NCBI GenBank assembly: GCA_027488375.1
Contig: JAIYBW010000003.1
Location: 1-64,000 of the forward strand
DNA from: Pseudomonadota bacterium
GTDB taxonomy: Bacteria; Bdellovibrionota; Bacteriovoracia; Bacteriovoracales; Bacteriovoracaceae
Length of the DNA stretch: 64,000 nucleotides
Direction of reading: 5' to 3'
The notes beneath the pieces are model-generated. The model did no database searches. It was not told the DNA's origin and was given only the letters and a program-made list of their open reading frames with translations. This document shows positions 1-9,614 of this stretch, piece after piece (the first letter of the stretch is position 1; each line of letters begins with the position of its first letter). Both the position numbers and the translations under genes were made by a program.

Positions 1-119
1 CCGCAAGTTTTACAGCGATAGCGTTGGATTAATTTTGAATCCTCACGCCGATAAAATGTACCATCTCGGATAATAAAGTCAGGGCATGCGCAGCTTCGGT
101 TTGGGCAAATCTTATTCAT
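1..119 (-). CDS. N-terminus of a zinc-ribbon, transposase-like protein (cut by window edge)
   Basis: An open frame starts at ATG 119 and runs off the left edge, giving 39 residues that begin MNKICPNRSCACPDF. Cysteines at 5, 10, 12, 36 and 39 form a CxxxxC...CxxC zinc-ribbon pattern, followed by a basic stretch (DSKLIQRYRCKTCG). This resembles the zinc-binding N-terminus of IS1/IS1595-type transposases and some related DNA-binding proteins. No ribosome site is obvious. The catalytic part lies outside the window, so the family call is an inference from a short fragment. Confidence 0.45.
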   Translation of the reverse strand, partial: MNKICPNRSCACPDFIIRDGTFYRREDSKLIQRYRCKTC

Positions 120-220
120 GCAGAATGATCTGCAAGCGACGAATCCAAGTTTTGAAAAGATAAGTATGTAAAAGGTTTTAACATATACTGCAGAACGATA
201 AATTTAAGACAGTCTGCAGT
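119..220. repeat. Two TCTGCA/TGCAGA palindromes next to the transposase-like gene
   Basis: TGCAGA (119-124) pairs with TCTGCA (129-134). ACTGCAGA (187-194) pairs exactly with TCTGCAGT (213-220) across an 18-base gap. Both left arms continue as TGCAGAAYGAT, so the two units are also a partial direct repeat. They lie between the transposase-like start and the end of the FN3 gene. They could be an element end, an operator or weak hairpins; no target-site duplication can be judged from this window. Confidence 0.35.
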
Positions 221-273
221 TGGGTAATATTAAATAACGAACACCATTAAGAGAGGGCAGTTTTCAAGTTTGG

Positions 274-3200
274 CTAGTAGGAGGCTTCGGTTTCGAATAA
301 ACATCCACCGAGTGAGAATGTTCCAGAACCACCATAAGTGAAGTTGACCATCATATTATTACCAGCAGTTGTTGCTAACGGACCAGCAATGAGCTGAGTA
401 GTCAAACTTTGAGTTGATAAATTTAGGGTTGAAGCTGATATTGTCGATGTTGCAGTTTGTGATGAAGTCGATGTTCCATAATCCTTAATATTTATTTGGG
501 CCGACCCGGCAGTGTTTGTTTTAACTCTACACTTTAAATAGTGTTCAGGGGTGATTAAACCATAACTATTTGCAAAACTCTTAAATCGATGTCCATTAAT
601 TACTGATGAAGAAGTAAGAGAAGATAATGAGGGTGTAACGAGCTCTACATTTGTATGATTATAAATACCAACATAGTTCAGCAACATTCCAGCTTTGTAA
701 AGGTATCCGGTTCCAGCGCTTGTACTCAGTCGAACTTCAATGTCTCCATCATTTGGGAGTAGAGAAGGATTAATATTACTTGGATTAATAGAAGTTTCAT
801 TAGTTGAAGTGGTACAACTTTCTGCGAGTTTCAAATTGGTTGATTTAACCCATAGTGAAGCACAGGCACTCGCGGCACTTGATGATGACTTTCCTGCGAA
901 AACAAAACGGGCAGAGGTGATATTGTTAAAGTTGCTTTTGACAAAGCGATAGATTGGAAAGTTGATATCATTTGGTGACGCCATTGACGTTGCTGTTGTT
1001 GTGTTAGTCGTACTTAAGGTTTCAGTTGTCGTAGATCCATTGATAGTTAGAGGGATGTAGCTTAGGGATTTATTCGCATTTGTTTGTTTTATAATAACTT
1101 TTGCAGAATGAATGGTTAAAAATTTTGTCGTGTCGCTATTGGATGTGGCGAATTTTAGTGCTAATTGATAATCACTTGTTGATGAGGGGGTGGAAAAAAG
1201 TGTTGCCTCGAATATTGTTGGATTCGTAGTATTCGCCGGGATAGTTATGTATCCGACGGTAGATCCATTTACGCTTAGTGTTTGCGATGTTCCGCCTAGT
1301 TTTATATAGACTCGACCATCTGTCGCAGTTTTTGTGTTAGTTGCTACAATTTGAAATTCATATGCAGTTGTGCCGTCCAAGTGAGTTGGTCCAAGGCGGA
1401 TTCTAGATCGTCCGTAGTTTGTTGTTGTTGTTGTTGTTCTGTTATGGAAAATGGGTCCTTGAAGCATATCAATAGCACTTACAACCGTCCTCGGTGAGGA
1501 GTCAATAATATCAAAGTTAGGGGAGGTAATAGTGGGAAAGCTTTGATTATTTGTAACTCTAAAATTAAATGTCCCAATATTATTTATCGCAAGATTTGTG
1601 AAAGAGGAAGCTCCGCTTGAAGTTGTTCTAGAGGTTGTTCCAGAAAGTGTTCCAGATCCTGAAACTGTTTGCAGAGCGACTGTAATTGAAGTTGTAGGAT
1701 TCGTAACATAATTCCCATAAGTATCTGCAACTCTCACTTCAGGATAAGGGATAAGTATTGCCGCTTTTATTGTTGAGGCCGGTACTTGCGAGAAAACTAG
1801 TTTTGAAGCTGCGAGAGCATTTATATTAAATGGTGAACTCTCTGCCGATACGGAACCTTGATTTGCAACTAATGTGTGAGAAGTTCCAGCTCTTTGAATA
1901 TTAACATTAGTAAATGTGGCAAAGCCAGCTACCGGGGTAACTGTTGTAGTGCCGGACACCGTGGCATCTTGTTGTACTGATCCATCAGTTTCGATGTCTA
2001 TCGTGACTGGATTAAAGTTGGTTGTGCACGTTGAACCATCAGCTTTAAGGAGCTTTACTCTTGGCTGAGTTGTCATCGTTACGCCAGCATTTGTGGTGAC
2101 TGGTTGTCGATCCCATGTTATTGAGTTCACCACACAGCCAACCACATTTAAAGAAAAACTAATTGATGTTGTTGATACTCCATCAGTCGCAGTGATTCCA
2201 ATAGATGTCACTCCAACACTAGCAGCACGAGGGGTGATCCTTAATCGACAATAAGGATATGTTCCTGAAAAGCTAAACCCTGCTGAATCAACTATTGATG
2301 TATTAGATGAAGAAGCGCTTAAGTAAGTATTGCTACAATTGAGAATATTATCATCATCATTTAATTCGAAATCGATGTTGACGGAAGTATCGGAAACAAT
2401 TTCCTGATCTGCGACGAAGGTTAATTGAGGTGTCGCATTAGTGCGGAATCTGAACTCCTCACTATTAATAGTTGTTCCTCCTCCAATAGTATTACTTGCA
2501 ATGATTTGACCATAATAGTTTCCACCACTCACAAGTCCTGAGATCGTCACACCTGGGGTAACATTTAAAACTTCTTCAGTGTAGACTCCTGGCTCAGTTC
2601 CATAACGAATCTTATATGTCCCTGCTCCAGCACTGTCTGACCAGCTAATTCGAGCTGTTGTTCCACTCGCGGCCTGAGGATCGATATCAACCGGTATTCC
2701 GATTGGTTGTTTAAAGACCTCTGAACTTAGAGCTGAATCACTTCCGTTGTAGGCCTTAACAGCATAATAGTAAGTGGTCCCATTGCTCACAGTTGAGTCA
2801 GAGTAAGTCCCACCAGAAACACCTGCCGTGAGTTCAGTGAGTGCGCCAGATGTTTCACCTCTAAAGACTTTGTATGAAGTTGCACCATTCGTTGTCCAAG
2901 CTAAATTAATAACTGAATCTTCTGCTGTTGCTGCGAGACCTACTGGAGCTGCAAGAGGAGTGATTTTATAAACTTCGTTTGAGTAGACGGATGTTCCCGA
3001 TCCAACTGCGTTTCTTGCCAGCACTTTAAAATAATAAGTGGTGTTCGCAGCAAGCCCTGCTAGAGTTCGTGGAGAAGTTGCACCAGTTATTGGAGCACCA
3101 TAAGAGCCAGAAGCTGTTCTGTAGTAAAGATCATAAGAAGCTGCACCACTTGCCGCATTCCATACGATTTCAAGAGAAGTGCTTGAGATCGGAGTCACGG

Positions 3201-6200
3201 TGGCGATAGTGAAGTTGCCAATCGGTTTACCAGTCGCTTCAGATGAGTTAACAGATTCTGTTCCGTTAAAAGCTCTGACAACGTAATAATACTGATTCCC
3301 GTTAACAATATCTGAGTCAGTTGTCGTAAGGGCACCTGTTACAGTTGAAAGAAGAGTGTAAACTCCAGAAGTTGTTCCTTTATAGATTTTATAACTTGTG
3401 GCCCCAGTTGCTGCAGTCCAATTGAGTGTAATTGAGCCAGTTGAAGTAGTTGCTGTCAAAGTCGAAAGAGCAGCAGTCGCAGTTGTAGCCTCAACTTCTG
3501 CAGATGAAAAGTTGCTTGTTACACCGACAGAGTTTTTTGCCTTAACTAAGAAAAAGTACCTTGTGGCACTAGAGAGTCCAGTAATTGTCGTTGGCGATGT
3601 TTGGCTCGAAAGAGTTGTCGTTGCACCACCCGAAGCTGGACGATAAATAATGTCGTACGAATCAGCACCTGTGACAGTTGGCCATGATACTTGAACAGTA
3701 CTGGCCGTTAAGGCCGTTGCAGAAGAGACCGTGAAACTTTCGATTGGCATGACTGATTTTTCAAGAGAGTTAACGGACTCTAGACCATTATATGACCGTA
3801 CAACGTAAAAATAGGTTGTTCCGTTGGAGCGACCTGAATCGCTATAAGAAGTTCCGACTACTGCTGATTGAATTTGAGTGTATGGTCCACCAGTTGATTC
3901 AGATCTGTAGACATTATAATTAGTCGCCCCAGTGACAGCACCCCATGAGATAGCGACTGCGCCTGGGGTCGCAGAAAGAGCGAGAGTTGCTGGAGCTCCT
4001 AGAGCTGTTTTGGCATTTCTTTCATTTGAATTTTTTGTTGTCCCTGCACCGACAGTATTTCGAGCACGTATTGAAACGTAGTAAATAGTTCCTGAGTCAA
4101 GAGAGGATAAAGTGTAACTTGAAGTCACTCCTGATACAGAGAGGAGATACACGCCAGTACTTGTTCCATATTGAACATCATAGCTGTCAGCACCAGTCGC
4201 AGATTCCCAAGTCAGATTGATAGTTGAAGCAGAAGCTGCAGTGGCAGCAGTGAGAGAGAATGTCGAAATTGGTTTTGCTGCGACTTCTGATGAGTCCGCA
4301 GATTCTGTTCCATTATCTGCTCTCACTGTATAGTAATAACTTGTTCCATTCTCTGCAGCTAAATCCAGGTAGGCATTTGTGTTCGAGCTACCAAGATAAG
4401 ATCTGCTTCCTGAGCTAGTCCCACGATAAATTTTGTAGGTGCTGGCGCCACTCACTGAATTCCAGTTAAGTCCCACTTGATTATGGTTCGCCGTCGCCGC
4501 TAATCCTGTTGGTGCTCCGAAGGCCGTAGTGGCAGAAGCTTGATTTGAAAGCTGAGTATTCGACCCACCCACAGAGTTTTTTGCCACTACAACAAAATAA
4601 TAAGTCGAGTTTGAAGTTAAACCGGTGAAGGTTTTTGGACTTGTTTGAGAAGCAAGAGGAGTTAAACTCGCAGGATTTGTACCGTATCTAATATCATAAG
4701 AGTCTGCACCGGCCACAGCAGGCCAAGAGAGTTCAATGCTTGTTGAACTTAAGACAGTTGCATTTGTGATGGTGAAAGTCTGAATTGGTTTCATGGAGAC
4801 TTGGGCCGATTGAGCAGAGTTTACACCATTATAAGCGGTAACTACGTAGTAATAAGTTGTTCCTGCCGTCGCTCCAGAATCTGTAAAGGAGTTCGTTGCA
4901 ACGTTGTCTTGGTAAGGTGTTGCTGAAAAACTTCCCGAGGTGGTTGAGCGATAGACTTTATAATAACTTGCTCCAGTAACCGCGGTCCAGTTTAGAGTCA
5001 CTATACCATTACTTGTTGAAGCTGTGAGACCAGATGGTGCTCCTAGCGAAGTCATTTGAGAAACTTCTGTTGAGTTTACAAAAGCTCCAGTTCCAGTTGT
5101 ATTTTTTGCTTTAAGAACAAAGTAGTAAGTGGTGTTCGCCGTTAATCCAGTAAAAGCAAACCCAGAAGTTTTATTTGAGAGTGTTGTGTAAGCCCCTGTT
5201 GGATTTGTACGATAAAGAATATCAAAAGCCGTTGCTCCTGCTGGAGTCGTCCAGGTGAAAGTGATAGATGAATTTGTTGCGACTAAAGAGTCAAAACTTG
5301 GTGTCGCAATTGGTTTTGCTGTAACCTCTGAAGAGTTCGTTGACTCAGCTCCATTGAAGGCCCTGACAACATAATAATATTGAGTCCCGTTTACAAGAGT
5401 TACATCAGTATCAGCATAAGTTAAAGTTGTTACATTTGATGCTATCTGAGTATGAGAACCGGAAGTGGTTCCTCGGTAGATATTATAGCTTGTTGCTGTT
5501 GCAACTGTATTCCAACTTAAATCAACTCGACTTGCTCCTGCAGTTGCAACGACTCCAGTCGGAGCACTGGCTGACATGAGAATACTTGCTGAAGAGCTTG
5601 TAACATTTGTGCCAGCTCCAACCGTATTTTTTGCTCTTATAGCAAAGTGATAAGTGGTTCCTGCTGTCAGACCTGTAATTATTTTTGGAGAAACAGCGTT
5701 AAGTGAAGATGAAGTGAGAGAGCTGCTTGAAGTCCCATAAAGAATATCATATGAAGCTGCGCCTGTTACTGCAGGCCATGTGACTGAAGCAGAGGTCGAT
5801 GTTACAATCGCTAGAGTTGGAGTTGTTACAGAATCGATAGGACGGATGCTCACTTCACTTGAGTAGGCAGAGTCAGATCCATTGCTGGCCTTAACGGCAT
5901 AAAAGTACGTGGTACCATTTGTGATATCTGTGTCTGTGTACGGTGAGCCGGAAGAAGATGGTTCTATTTCAGTGTAGTTTGAAGAACCTGAAACGGTTGA
6001 GCGATAAATTTTAAATGTACTTGCTCCGGCCGGAGCTGTCCAAGTTAAAGTCACTTGCCCTGGAATCGCGGTTGCCGCTAATGCTGTTGGTGCAGCAGTT
6101 GATGTTTTCGCCGAGACTTGAGCAGATGTATGATTGGTTCCAGGACCTATGGCATTTTTTGCTTTTACAACAATATAGTAATTTGTGTTCGCTGAAAGAC

Positions 6201-7800
6201 CTGTTAGCGTTCTCGTTGTCGTAGCACCAGAAGATGTTCCTGTATAAGTTCCAGAAACAGTGCCGTAAAGTACATCATAAGTATCTGCACCGGCAACAGT
6301 TGACCAACTAACATCAATAGATGAATGACTAGCAGAAGTTGCAGATGAAATAGAGAAGTTAGCAATTGGTTTAATGAGGGCTTCTGATGAACTTGCTGAA
6401 TATAAACCATTATAAGCCTTAACGGCATAGTAGTAAGTTGTTCCGTTCGTCACACTCGTATCTGTAAAACTCGTTGTTGCCTCTGGAGTTGGTAAAGCTG
6501 TTAAGCTTCCAGATGATGTACCCTTTAAAATTTGATAACTAGAAGCACCCGAAACAGCCGTCCAGTTTAATGTGACAGAACCTGGTGCTGCAGATGCCGA
6601 AAGACCAGTTGGGGCTGTGAGTGTTGCAATTGGAGTTGCAGAAGGAAGACTAGAAGAGACTTGAGATGAGGTTGAACCGACTGCATTTTTTGCTATGACT
6701 TGAACGTAGTAGGGACTTGAACCAACAAGGCCAGATAATATAAGTGGTGAGGTTGCACTTGTTACTGAAGTTGTTAGACTAAAAGGATTTGTACCGAAAT
6801 AGACGTCATAGGTATCAGCACCGGTGACCGCAGGCCAAGTGACTGTGAGTTGCTGAGCTGCAGGTCCAACAACGACTGAAGTGTTGGAGAATGAAGCAAT
6901 AACTTTCGTTGAAACCTCACTAGTGGCAGCTGAGTCATAACCATTATTGGCCTTCACTGAATAGAAATATGTTTGGCCTGGGGCCACACTTGTATCAGTA
7001 AATGAATTTGTTGTTACGCTTGGTGTGATTTCTGTAAGGTTACCTGAAGTCGTTCCCTTAAAAATTTTGTATGATGTGGCCCCAGGAACAGAGTTCCATT
7101 CAAGATCAATTTGAGTAGGAGAAGACGTGACAGACAGATCACTAGGGGCAGTTGGTGCGCCAAAAGGTGAGCCAGAGGCTTCTGTATCACTCATGAGGTA
7201 GCCGTTGCTCGCATTCACTGCAATAACTTTGGCGTAGTAGGTGACACCATTATTGAGTCCAGTGAGAGAGTAAGGTGACGTTACATTTGTACGAGTTTGA
7301 GAGTAAGATCCAGCACTTGTCCCATAAATAATATTATAAGATGTTGCTCCTGCAGAACTTGACCATGAAATATTCATCGCACCATCAGCGACGCTGGAAG
7401 AAGTGATATCAAAAGTTCCTACACTCAGAGCACTCCCAATATTTTTTATGACTTGAGTTCCTGCAATATTGATCGCTTCAACTTTAAAATAATAAGTTGT
7501 TCCAGCATTAAGACCTGTGAGTTCACAACGACGGGAGCTTAATTCACAAGTTGAAATAAGTGTTGAGACATCAGTGGATGATGTTCCCATATAAAACTTA
7601 TATTCACTCGCGCGATTGGAAGCTTGCCACGTGACTAAAACAGAGTCATTAGCTGCTCTGATGGTAGAAAAACTAAATGGGCCTGGTGGTTTTAAAAGTG
7701 GTGTGTGATTAGCAGAAACAACAGATCCACCGTTCGGGTTATTACAACCCGAAACCAACATCAACATCATGATGGAGATCAGTAAAAAGATCTTGTTCAT
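274..7800 (-). CDS. Giant surface lipoprotein with 20 fibronectin type III domains
   Basis: A predicted 2508-residue exported lipoprotein. The start is taken at ATG 7800, five codons inside the longest frame, because MNKIFLLISIMMLMLVSGCN is a complete lipoprotein signal (lipobox VSGC) and GAGG lies just upstream. Residues about 45-1785 hold 20 FN3 domains of roughly 87 residues, each with the W of strand B and a late YYY/YFY motif. Domains 3-20 strictly alternate between two subtypes, one with Kx(Y/F)NG and SSEV, the other with AKNxxG. After them come a cadherin/Ig-like segment (about 1790-1890), Ig-like domains (to about 2080) and an unrecognised C-terminal region. FN3 arrays usually serve as adhesive or spacer stalks; a surface attachment role is inferred. 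Confidence 0.85.
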   Translation of the reverse strand: MNKIFLLISIMMLMLVSGCNNPNGGSVVSANHTPLLKPPGPFSFSTIRAANDSVLVTWQASNRASEYKFYMGTSSTDVSTLISTCELSSRRCELTGLNAGTTYYFKVEAINIAGTQVIKNIGSALSVGTFDITSSSVADGAMNISWSSSAGATSYNIIYGTSAGSYSQTRTNVTSPYSLTGLNNGVTYYAKVIAVNASNGYLMSDTEASGSPFGAPTAPSDLSVTSSPTQIDLEWNSVPGATSYKIFKGTTSGNLTEITPSVTTNSFTDTSVAPGQTYFYSVKANNGYDSAATSEVSTKVIASFSNTSVVVGPAAQQLTVTWPAVTGADTYDVYFGTNPFSLTTSVTSATSPLILSGLVGSSPYYVQVIAKNAVGSTSSQVSSSLPSATPIATLTAPTGLSASAAPGSVTLNWTAVSGASSYQILKGTSSGSLTALPTPEATTSFTDTSVTNGTTYYYAVKAYNGLYSASSSEALIKPIANFSISSATSASHSSIDVSWSTVAGADTYDVLYGTVSGTYTGTSSGATTTRTLTGLSANTNYYIVVKAKNAIGPGTNHTSAQVSAKTSTAAPTALAATAIPGQVTLTWTAPAGASTFKIYRSTVSGSSNYTEIEPSSSGSPYTDTDITNGTTYFYAVKASNGSDSAYSSEVSIRPIDSVTTPTLAIVTSTSASVTWPAVTGAASYDILYGTSSSSLTSSSLNAVSPKIITGLTAGTTYHFAIRAKNTVGAGTNVTSSSASILMSASAPTGVVATAGASRVDLSWNTVATATSYNIYRGTTSGSHTQIASNVTTLTYADTDVTLVNGTQYYYVVRAFNGAESTNSSEVTAKPIATPSFDSLVATNSSITFTWTTPAGATAFDILYRTNPTGAYTTLSNKTSGFAFTGLTANTTYYFVLKAKNTTGTGAFVNSTEVSQMTSLGAPSGLTASTSNGIVTLNWTAVTGASYYKVYRSTTSGSFSATPYQDNVATNSFTDSGATAGTTYYYVVTAYNGVNSAQSAQVSMKPIQTFTITNATVLSSTSIELSWPAVAGADSYDIRYGTNPASLTPLASQTSPKTFTGLTSNSTYYFVVVAKNSVGGSNTQLSNQASATTAFGAPTGLAATANHNQVGLNWNSVSGASTYKIYRGTSSGSRSYLGSSNTNAYLDLAAENGTSYYYTVRADNGTESADSSEVAAKPISTFSLTAATAASASTINLTWESATGADSYDVQYGTSTGVYLLSVSGVTSSYTLSSLDSGTIYYVSIRARNTVGAGTTKNSNERNAKTALGAPATLALSATPGAVAISWGAVTGATNYNVYRSESTGGPYTQIQSAVVGTSYSDSGRSNGTTYFYVVRSYNGLESVNSLEKSVMPIESFTVSSATALTASTVQVSWPTVTGADSYDIIYRPASGGATTTLSSQTSPTTITGLSSATRYFFLVKAKNSVGVTSNFSSAEVEATTATAALSTLTATTSTGSITLNWTAATGATSYKIYKGTTSGVYTLLSTVTGALTTTDSDIVNGNQYYYVVRAFNGTESVNSSEATGKPIGNFTIATVTPISSTSLEIVWNAASGAASYDLYYRTASGSYGAPITGATSPRTLAGLAANTTYYFKVLARNAVGSGTSVYSNEVYKITPLAAPVGLAATAEDSVINLAWTTNGATSYKVFRGETSGALTELTAGVSGGTYSDSTVSNGTTYYYAVKAYNGSDSALSSEVFKQPIGIPVDIDPQAASGTTARISWSDSAGAGTYKIRYGTEPGVYTEEVLNVTPGVTISGLVSGGNYYGQIIASNTIGGGTTINSEEFRFRTNATPQLTFVADQEIVSDTSVNIDFELNDDDNILNCSNTYLSASSSNTSIVDSAGFSFSGTYPYCRLRITPRAASVGVTSIGITATDGVSTTSISFSLNVVGCVVNSITWDRQPVTTNAGVTMTTQPRVKLLKADGSTCTTNFNPVTIDIETDGSVQQDATVSGTTTVTPVAGFATFTNVNIQRAGTSHTLVANQGSVSAESSPFNINALAASKLVFSQVPASTIKAAILIPYPEVRVADTYGNYVTNPTTSITVALQTVSGSGTLSGTTSRTTSSGASSFTNLAINNIGTFNFRVTNNQSFPTITSPNFDIIDSSPRTVVSAIDMLQGPIFHNRTTTTTTNYGRSRIRLGPTHLDGTTAYEFQIVATNTKTATDGRVYIKLGGTSQTLSVNGSTVGYITIPANTTNPTIFEATLFSTPSSTSDYQLALKFATSNSDTTKFLTIHSAKVIIKQTNANKSLSYIPLTINGSTTTETLSTTNTTTATSMASPNDINFPIYRFVKSNFNNITSARFVFAGKSSSSAASACASLWVKSTNLKLAESCTTSTNETSINPSNINPSLLPNDGDIEVRLSTSAGTGYLYKAGMLLNYVGIYNHTNVELVTPSLSSLTSSSVINGHRFKSFANSYGLITPEHYLKCRVKTNTAGSAQINIKDYGTSTSSQTATSTISASTLNLSTQSLTTQLIAGPLATTAGNNMMVNFTYGGSGTFSLGGCLFETEASY

Positions 7801-7818
7801 TTCCTCACTCAGCAAAAT

Positions 7819-7841
7819 AAGGGGTCAATTAAGAACCCCTT
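7819..7841 (-). terminator. Hairpin after the beta-barrel-like gene
   Basis: AAGGGGT (7819-7825) pairs perfectly with ACCCCTT (7835-7841) across a 9-base loop. Read on the minus strand the stem follows the gene ending at 7881 and is trailed by ATTTT. It is a modest terminator candidate that would separate that gene from the FN3 gene starting at 7800. Confidence 0.5.
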
Positions 7842-7880
7842 AATAAGTGGTCTATCGGCTTAATAATTAAGGAAATTTAG

Positions 7881-8585
7881 CTAGAAAGTATGGCTGATTA
7901 AAAATGAATATCCCAGTATCTCATGGGTAAAATTTACCTCTGCATTTGGAGCACTTGCGCCTTGGTAAATCCCTTTTAGTTGATAGAGGGTGCCAAAAGG
8001 GTCAACCCAGCCTAAACGAGCGTAACCCTCTAATCCTGCTCCAGTTTCTGCTACGACATCTCCCCCGTGGGCGGGAAACATGCCAAAGAGTTTTAGTCCT
8101 GTACCCCAAATAAGACCTATCCGACGCCGCTGACCGAGTGAGAAATGCATCCCGGCCTGCAAGAATTTTTCTTTTGATATTTCATAAACTGTAGGTCCCT
8201 TCGCGTAATAAAGTGGGCGCTCCTGTTCCATGATGAAATAGCTTATTTTGGAAAGGAGGGATGTTTTATGAATGAGTTCTAGACCATATTGATTAAGCGC
8301 CTGATCTTCATTTTTTACCGTTCCAAAAGCTGGTTCATTCATGCGGATAAGGCTAACTCCTCCGAAGAGCCGAACACCCCAGTTTGCTGTCAGCCTGTAA
8401 GTGTAACCACCGAGCCAGTAAGGATTTTGATCACTCGTAAATTGACCTTTGGATCCATTATCTTTTTGTTCTGCTTTAAGCGTTTGATAGGCCAGTCCAT
8501 ATTCAAAAGAAAAATCATGGGTCTCATGATTGAGTTCCGCTAGCGCTTGAAATGAAATAAGAAGAATTAAAAGAGCAAGTTTCAC
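7881..8585 (-). CDS. Exported beta-barrel-like outer-membrane protein, unknown function
   Basis: The 234-residue product starts with a clean signal peptide (MKLALLILLISFQALA) and has no lipobox. The rest is rich in alternating aromatic and polar segments and glycines (for example GVRLFGGVSLIRM and GAGLEGYARLGW) and ends in HTF. A C-terminal Phe after amphipathic strands is the usual recognition signal for outer-membrane beta-barrel assembly. I do not recognise the family. It is the last gene of a leftward run with the Sua5 gene (45-base gap), though the neighbours suggest no shared function. Confidence 0.65.
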   Translation of the reverse strand: MKLALLILLISFQALAELNHETHDFSFEYGLAYQTLKAEQKDNGSKGQFTSDQNPYWLGGYTYRLTANWGVRLFGGVSLIRMNEPAFGTVKNEDQALNQYGLELIHKTSLLSKISYFIMEQERPLYYAKGPTVYEISKEKFLQAGMHFSLGQRRRIGLIWGTGLKLFGMFPAHGGDVVAETGAGLEGYARLGWVDPFGTLYQLKGIYQGASAPNAEVNFTHEILGYSFLISHTF

Positions 8586-8630
8586 GGAATTATTTTAGCT
8601 TGAAACTTATGAATGATTTTAAAGGGAAAA

Positions 8631-9611
8631 TTATTCCAACCAAGTGGATTTGTCAGTTAGTTCAAGGGTTTTAGCTTTTTCCAAACGGTTCCAAATCCCT
8701 TTCCACTCCTCAGAATTCTCAGATGAATTTCGATAAATAAGGATCAAATCATGGCCATGCTCCGAAAAATCTCTGAGCTTTTGATAGAGCTCCCGGGCCG
8801 CCAGGATGGGATCCGTTGGAAGTTTCCAGATGGCCGGACGCAAGAATGTTTGGTTTAGCTTAGATTCAATACTATCCTTTACCTCAGACCAATTTTTATT
8901 TTCAGGGATGATAACAAGGGGAATATTTGGCATGTAGTGATGCTTAAGTTGACCAGGTGCTACCGGGCTTTCGGCATAGGAGACGCCGACTTCTAGGCCA
9001 GCATCGTTGAGAATTTGTTGAAGCTTTTGAGCACTAAAAAATCCAGGTCGAAAGATAAGAACTTTCCATTGATCATTGATCAACTCAACTCCGGCCACAG
9101 TGGATTCTATGCCGACTTCACAGGCACCACCTTCAAGAACTTCCACTGTGTCTGCAAACTCTTGAATCACGTGCTCAGCACTCGTTGGAGAAGTTTTTCC
9201 AAATTTATTAGCACTCGGTGCCGCTAGCCCACCTTCCATTTTTGAAAGAAGTTCTAATGTCAGTGGATGATTAGGGCAACGAAGTCCAACTGAATCTAGT
9301 CCAGAAGTGATCAGAGGATGAATAACATCAGCCTTTTTAGCAATCAAGGTGAGGGGACCTGGCCAGCAAGCTTTGGCCAGAGTGTCGTGGATCACTGTCC
9401 AATCTGAAGTCAATTTTTTAGCCTTTTCAATTGTATCAATATGCACGATGAGGGGATCAAAAAATGGGCGCTCTTTGGTAGAGAATATTTTTCTGAGACC
9501 CTCCTCCGAAAAAATCCATCCGGCCAGTCCATAAACAGTCTCAGTGGGAATGGCGACCACATTTCCATTTAAAAGAAGTTCTTGGGCTTTGGAGAGACTT
9601 AATTTTGTCAC
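8631..9611 (-). CDS. L-threonylcarbamoyladenylate synthase, Sua5 type
   Basis: Makes threonylcarbamoyl-AMP from threonine, bicarbonate and ATP, the first step of t6A37 modification in ANN-decoding tRNAs. The N-terminal YrdC fold is clear: GNVVAIPTETVYGLAG (about 14-30), KERPFFDPLIVH and APSANKFGKTSPT. At 326 residues it has the extra C-terminal Sua5 domain (about 220-326, with the linker APGQLKHHYMP), unlike the shorter TsaC. The start is GTG at 9611, three bases after the stop of the preceding gene, so translation is probably coupled. Cytoplasmic housekeeping enzyme. Confidence 0.93.
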   Translation of the reverse strand: MTKLSLSKAQELLLNGNVVAIPTETVYGLAGWIFSEEGLRKIFSTKERPFFDPLIVHIDTIEKAKKLTSDWTVIHDTLAKACWPGPLTLIAKKADVIHPLITSGLDSVGLRCPNHPLTLELLSKMEGGLAAPSANKFGKTSPTSAEHVIQEFADTVEVLEGGACEVGIESTVAGVELINDQWKVLIFRPGFFSAQKLQQILNDAGLEVGVSYAESPVAPGQLKHHYMPNIPLVIIPENKNWSEVKDSIESKLNQTFLRPAIWKLPTDPILAARELYQKLRDFSEHGHDLILIYRNSSENSEEWKGIWNRLEKAKTLELTDKSTWLE

Positions 9612-9614
9612 GAC

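Noticed and set aside
740-952. Plus-strand open frame inside the giant FN3 gene
   Set aside because: It is an antisense shadow with no ribosome site; the minus-strand gene has a signal peptide and clear domains.
274-7800. Repeats that might be read as a CRISPR or satellite array
   Set aside because: They are diverged coding repeats of FN3 domains, without fixed-length identical units.
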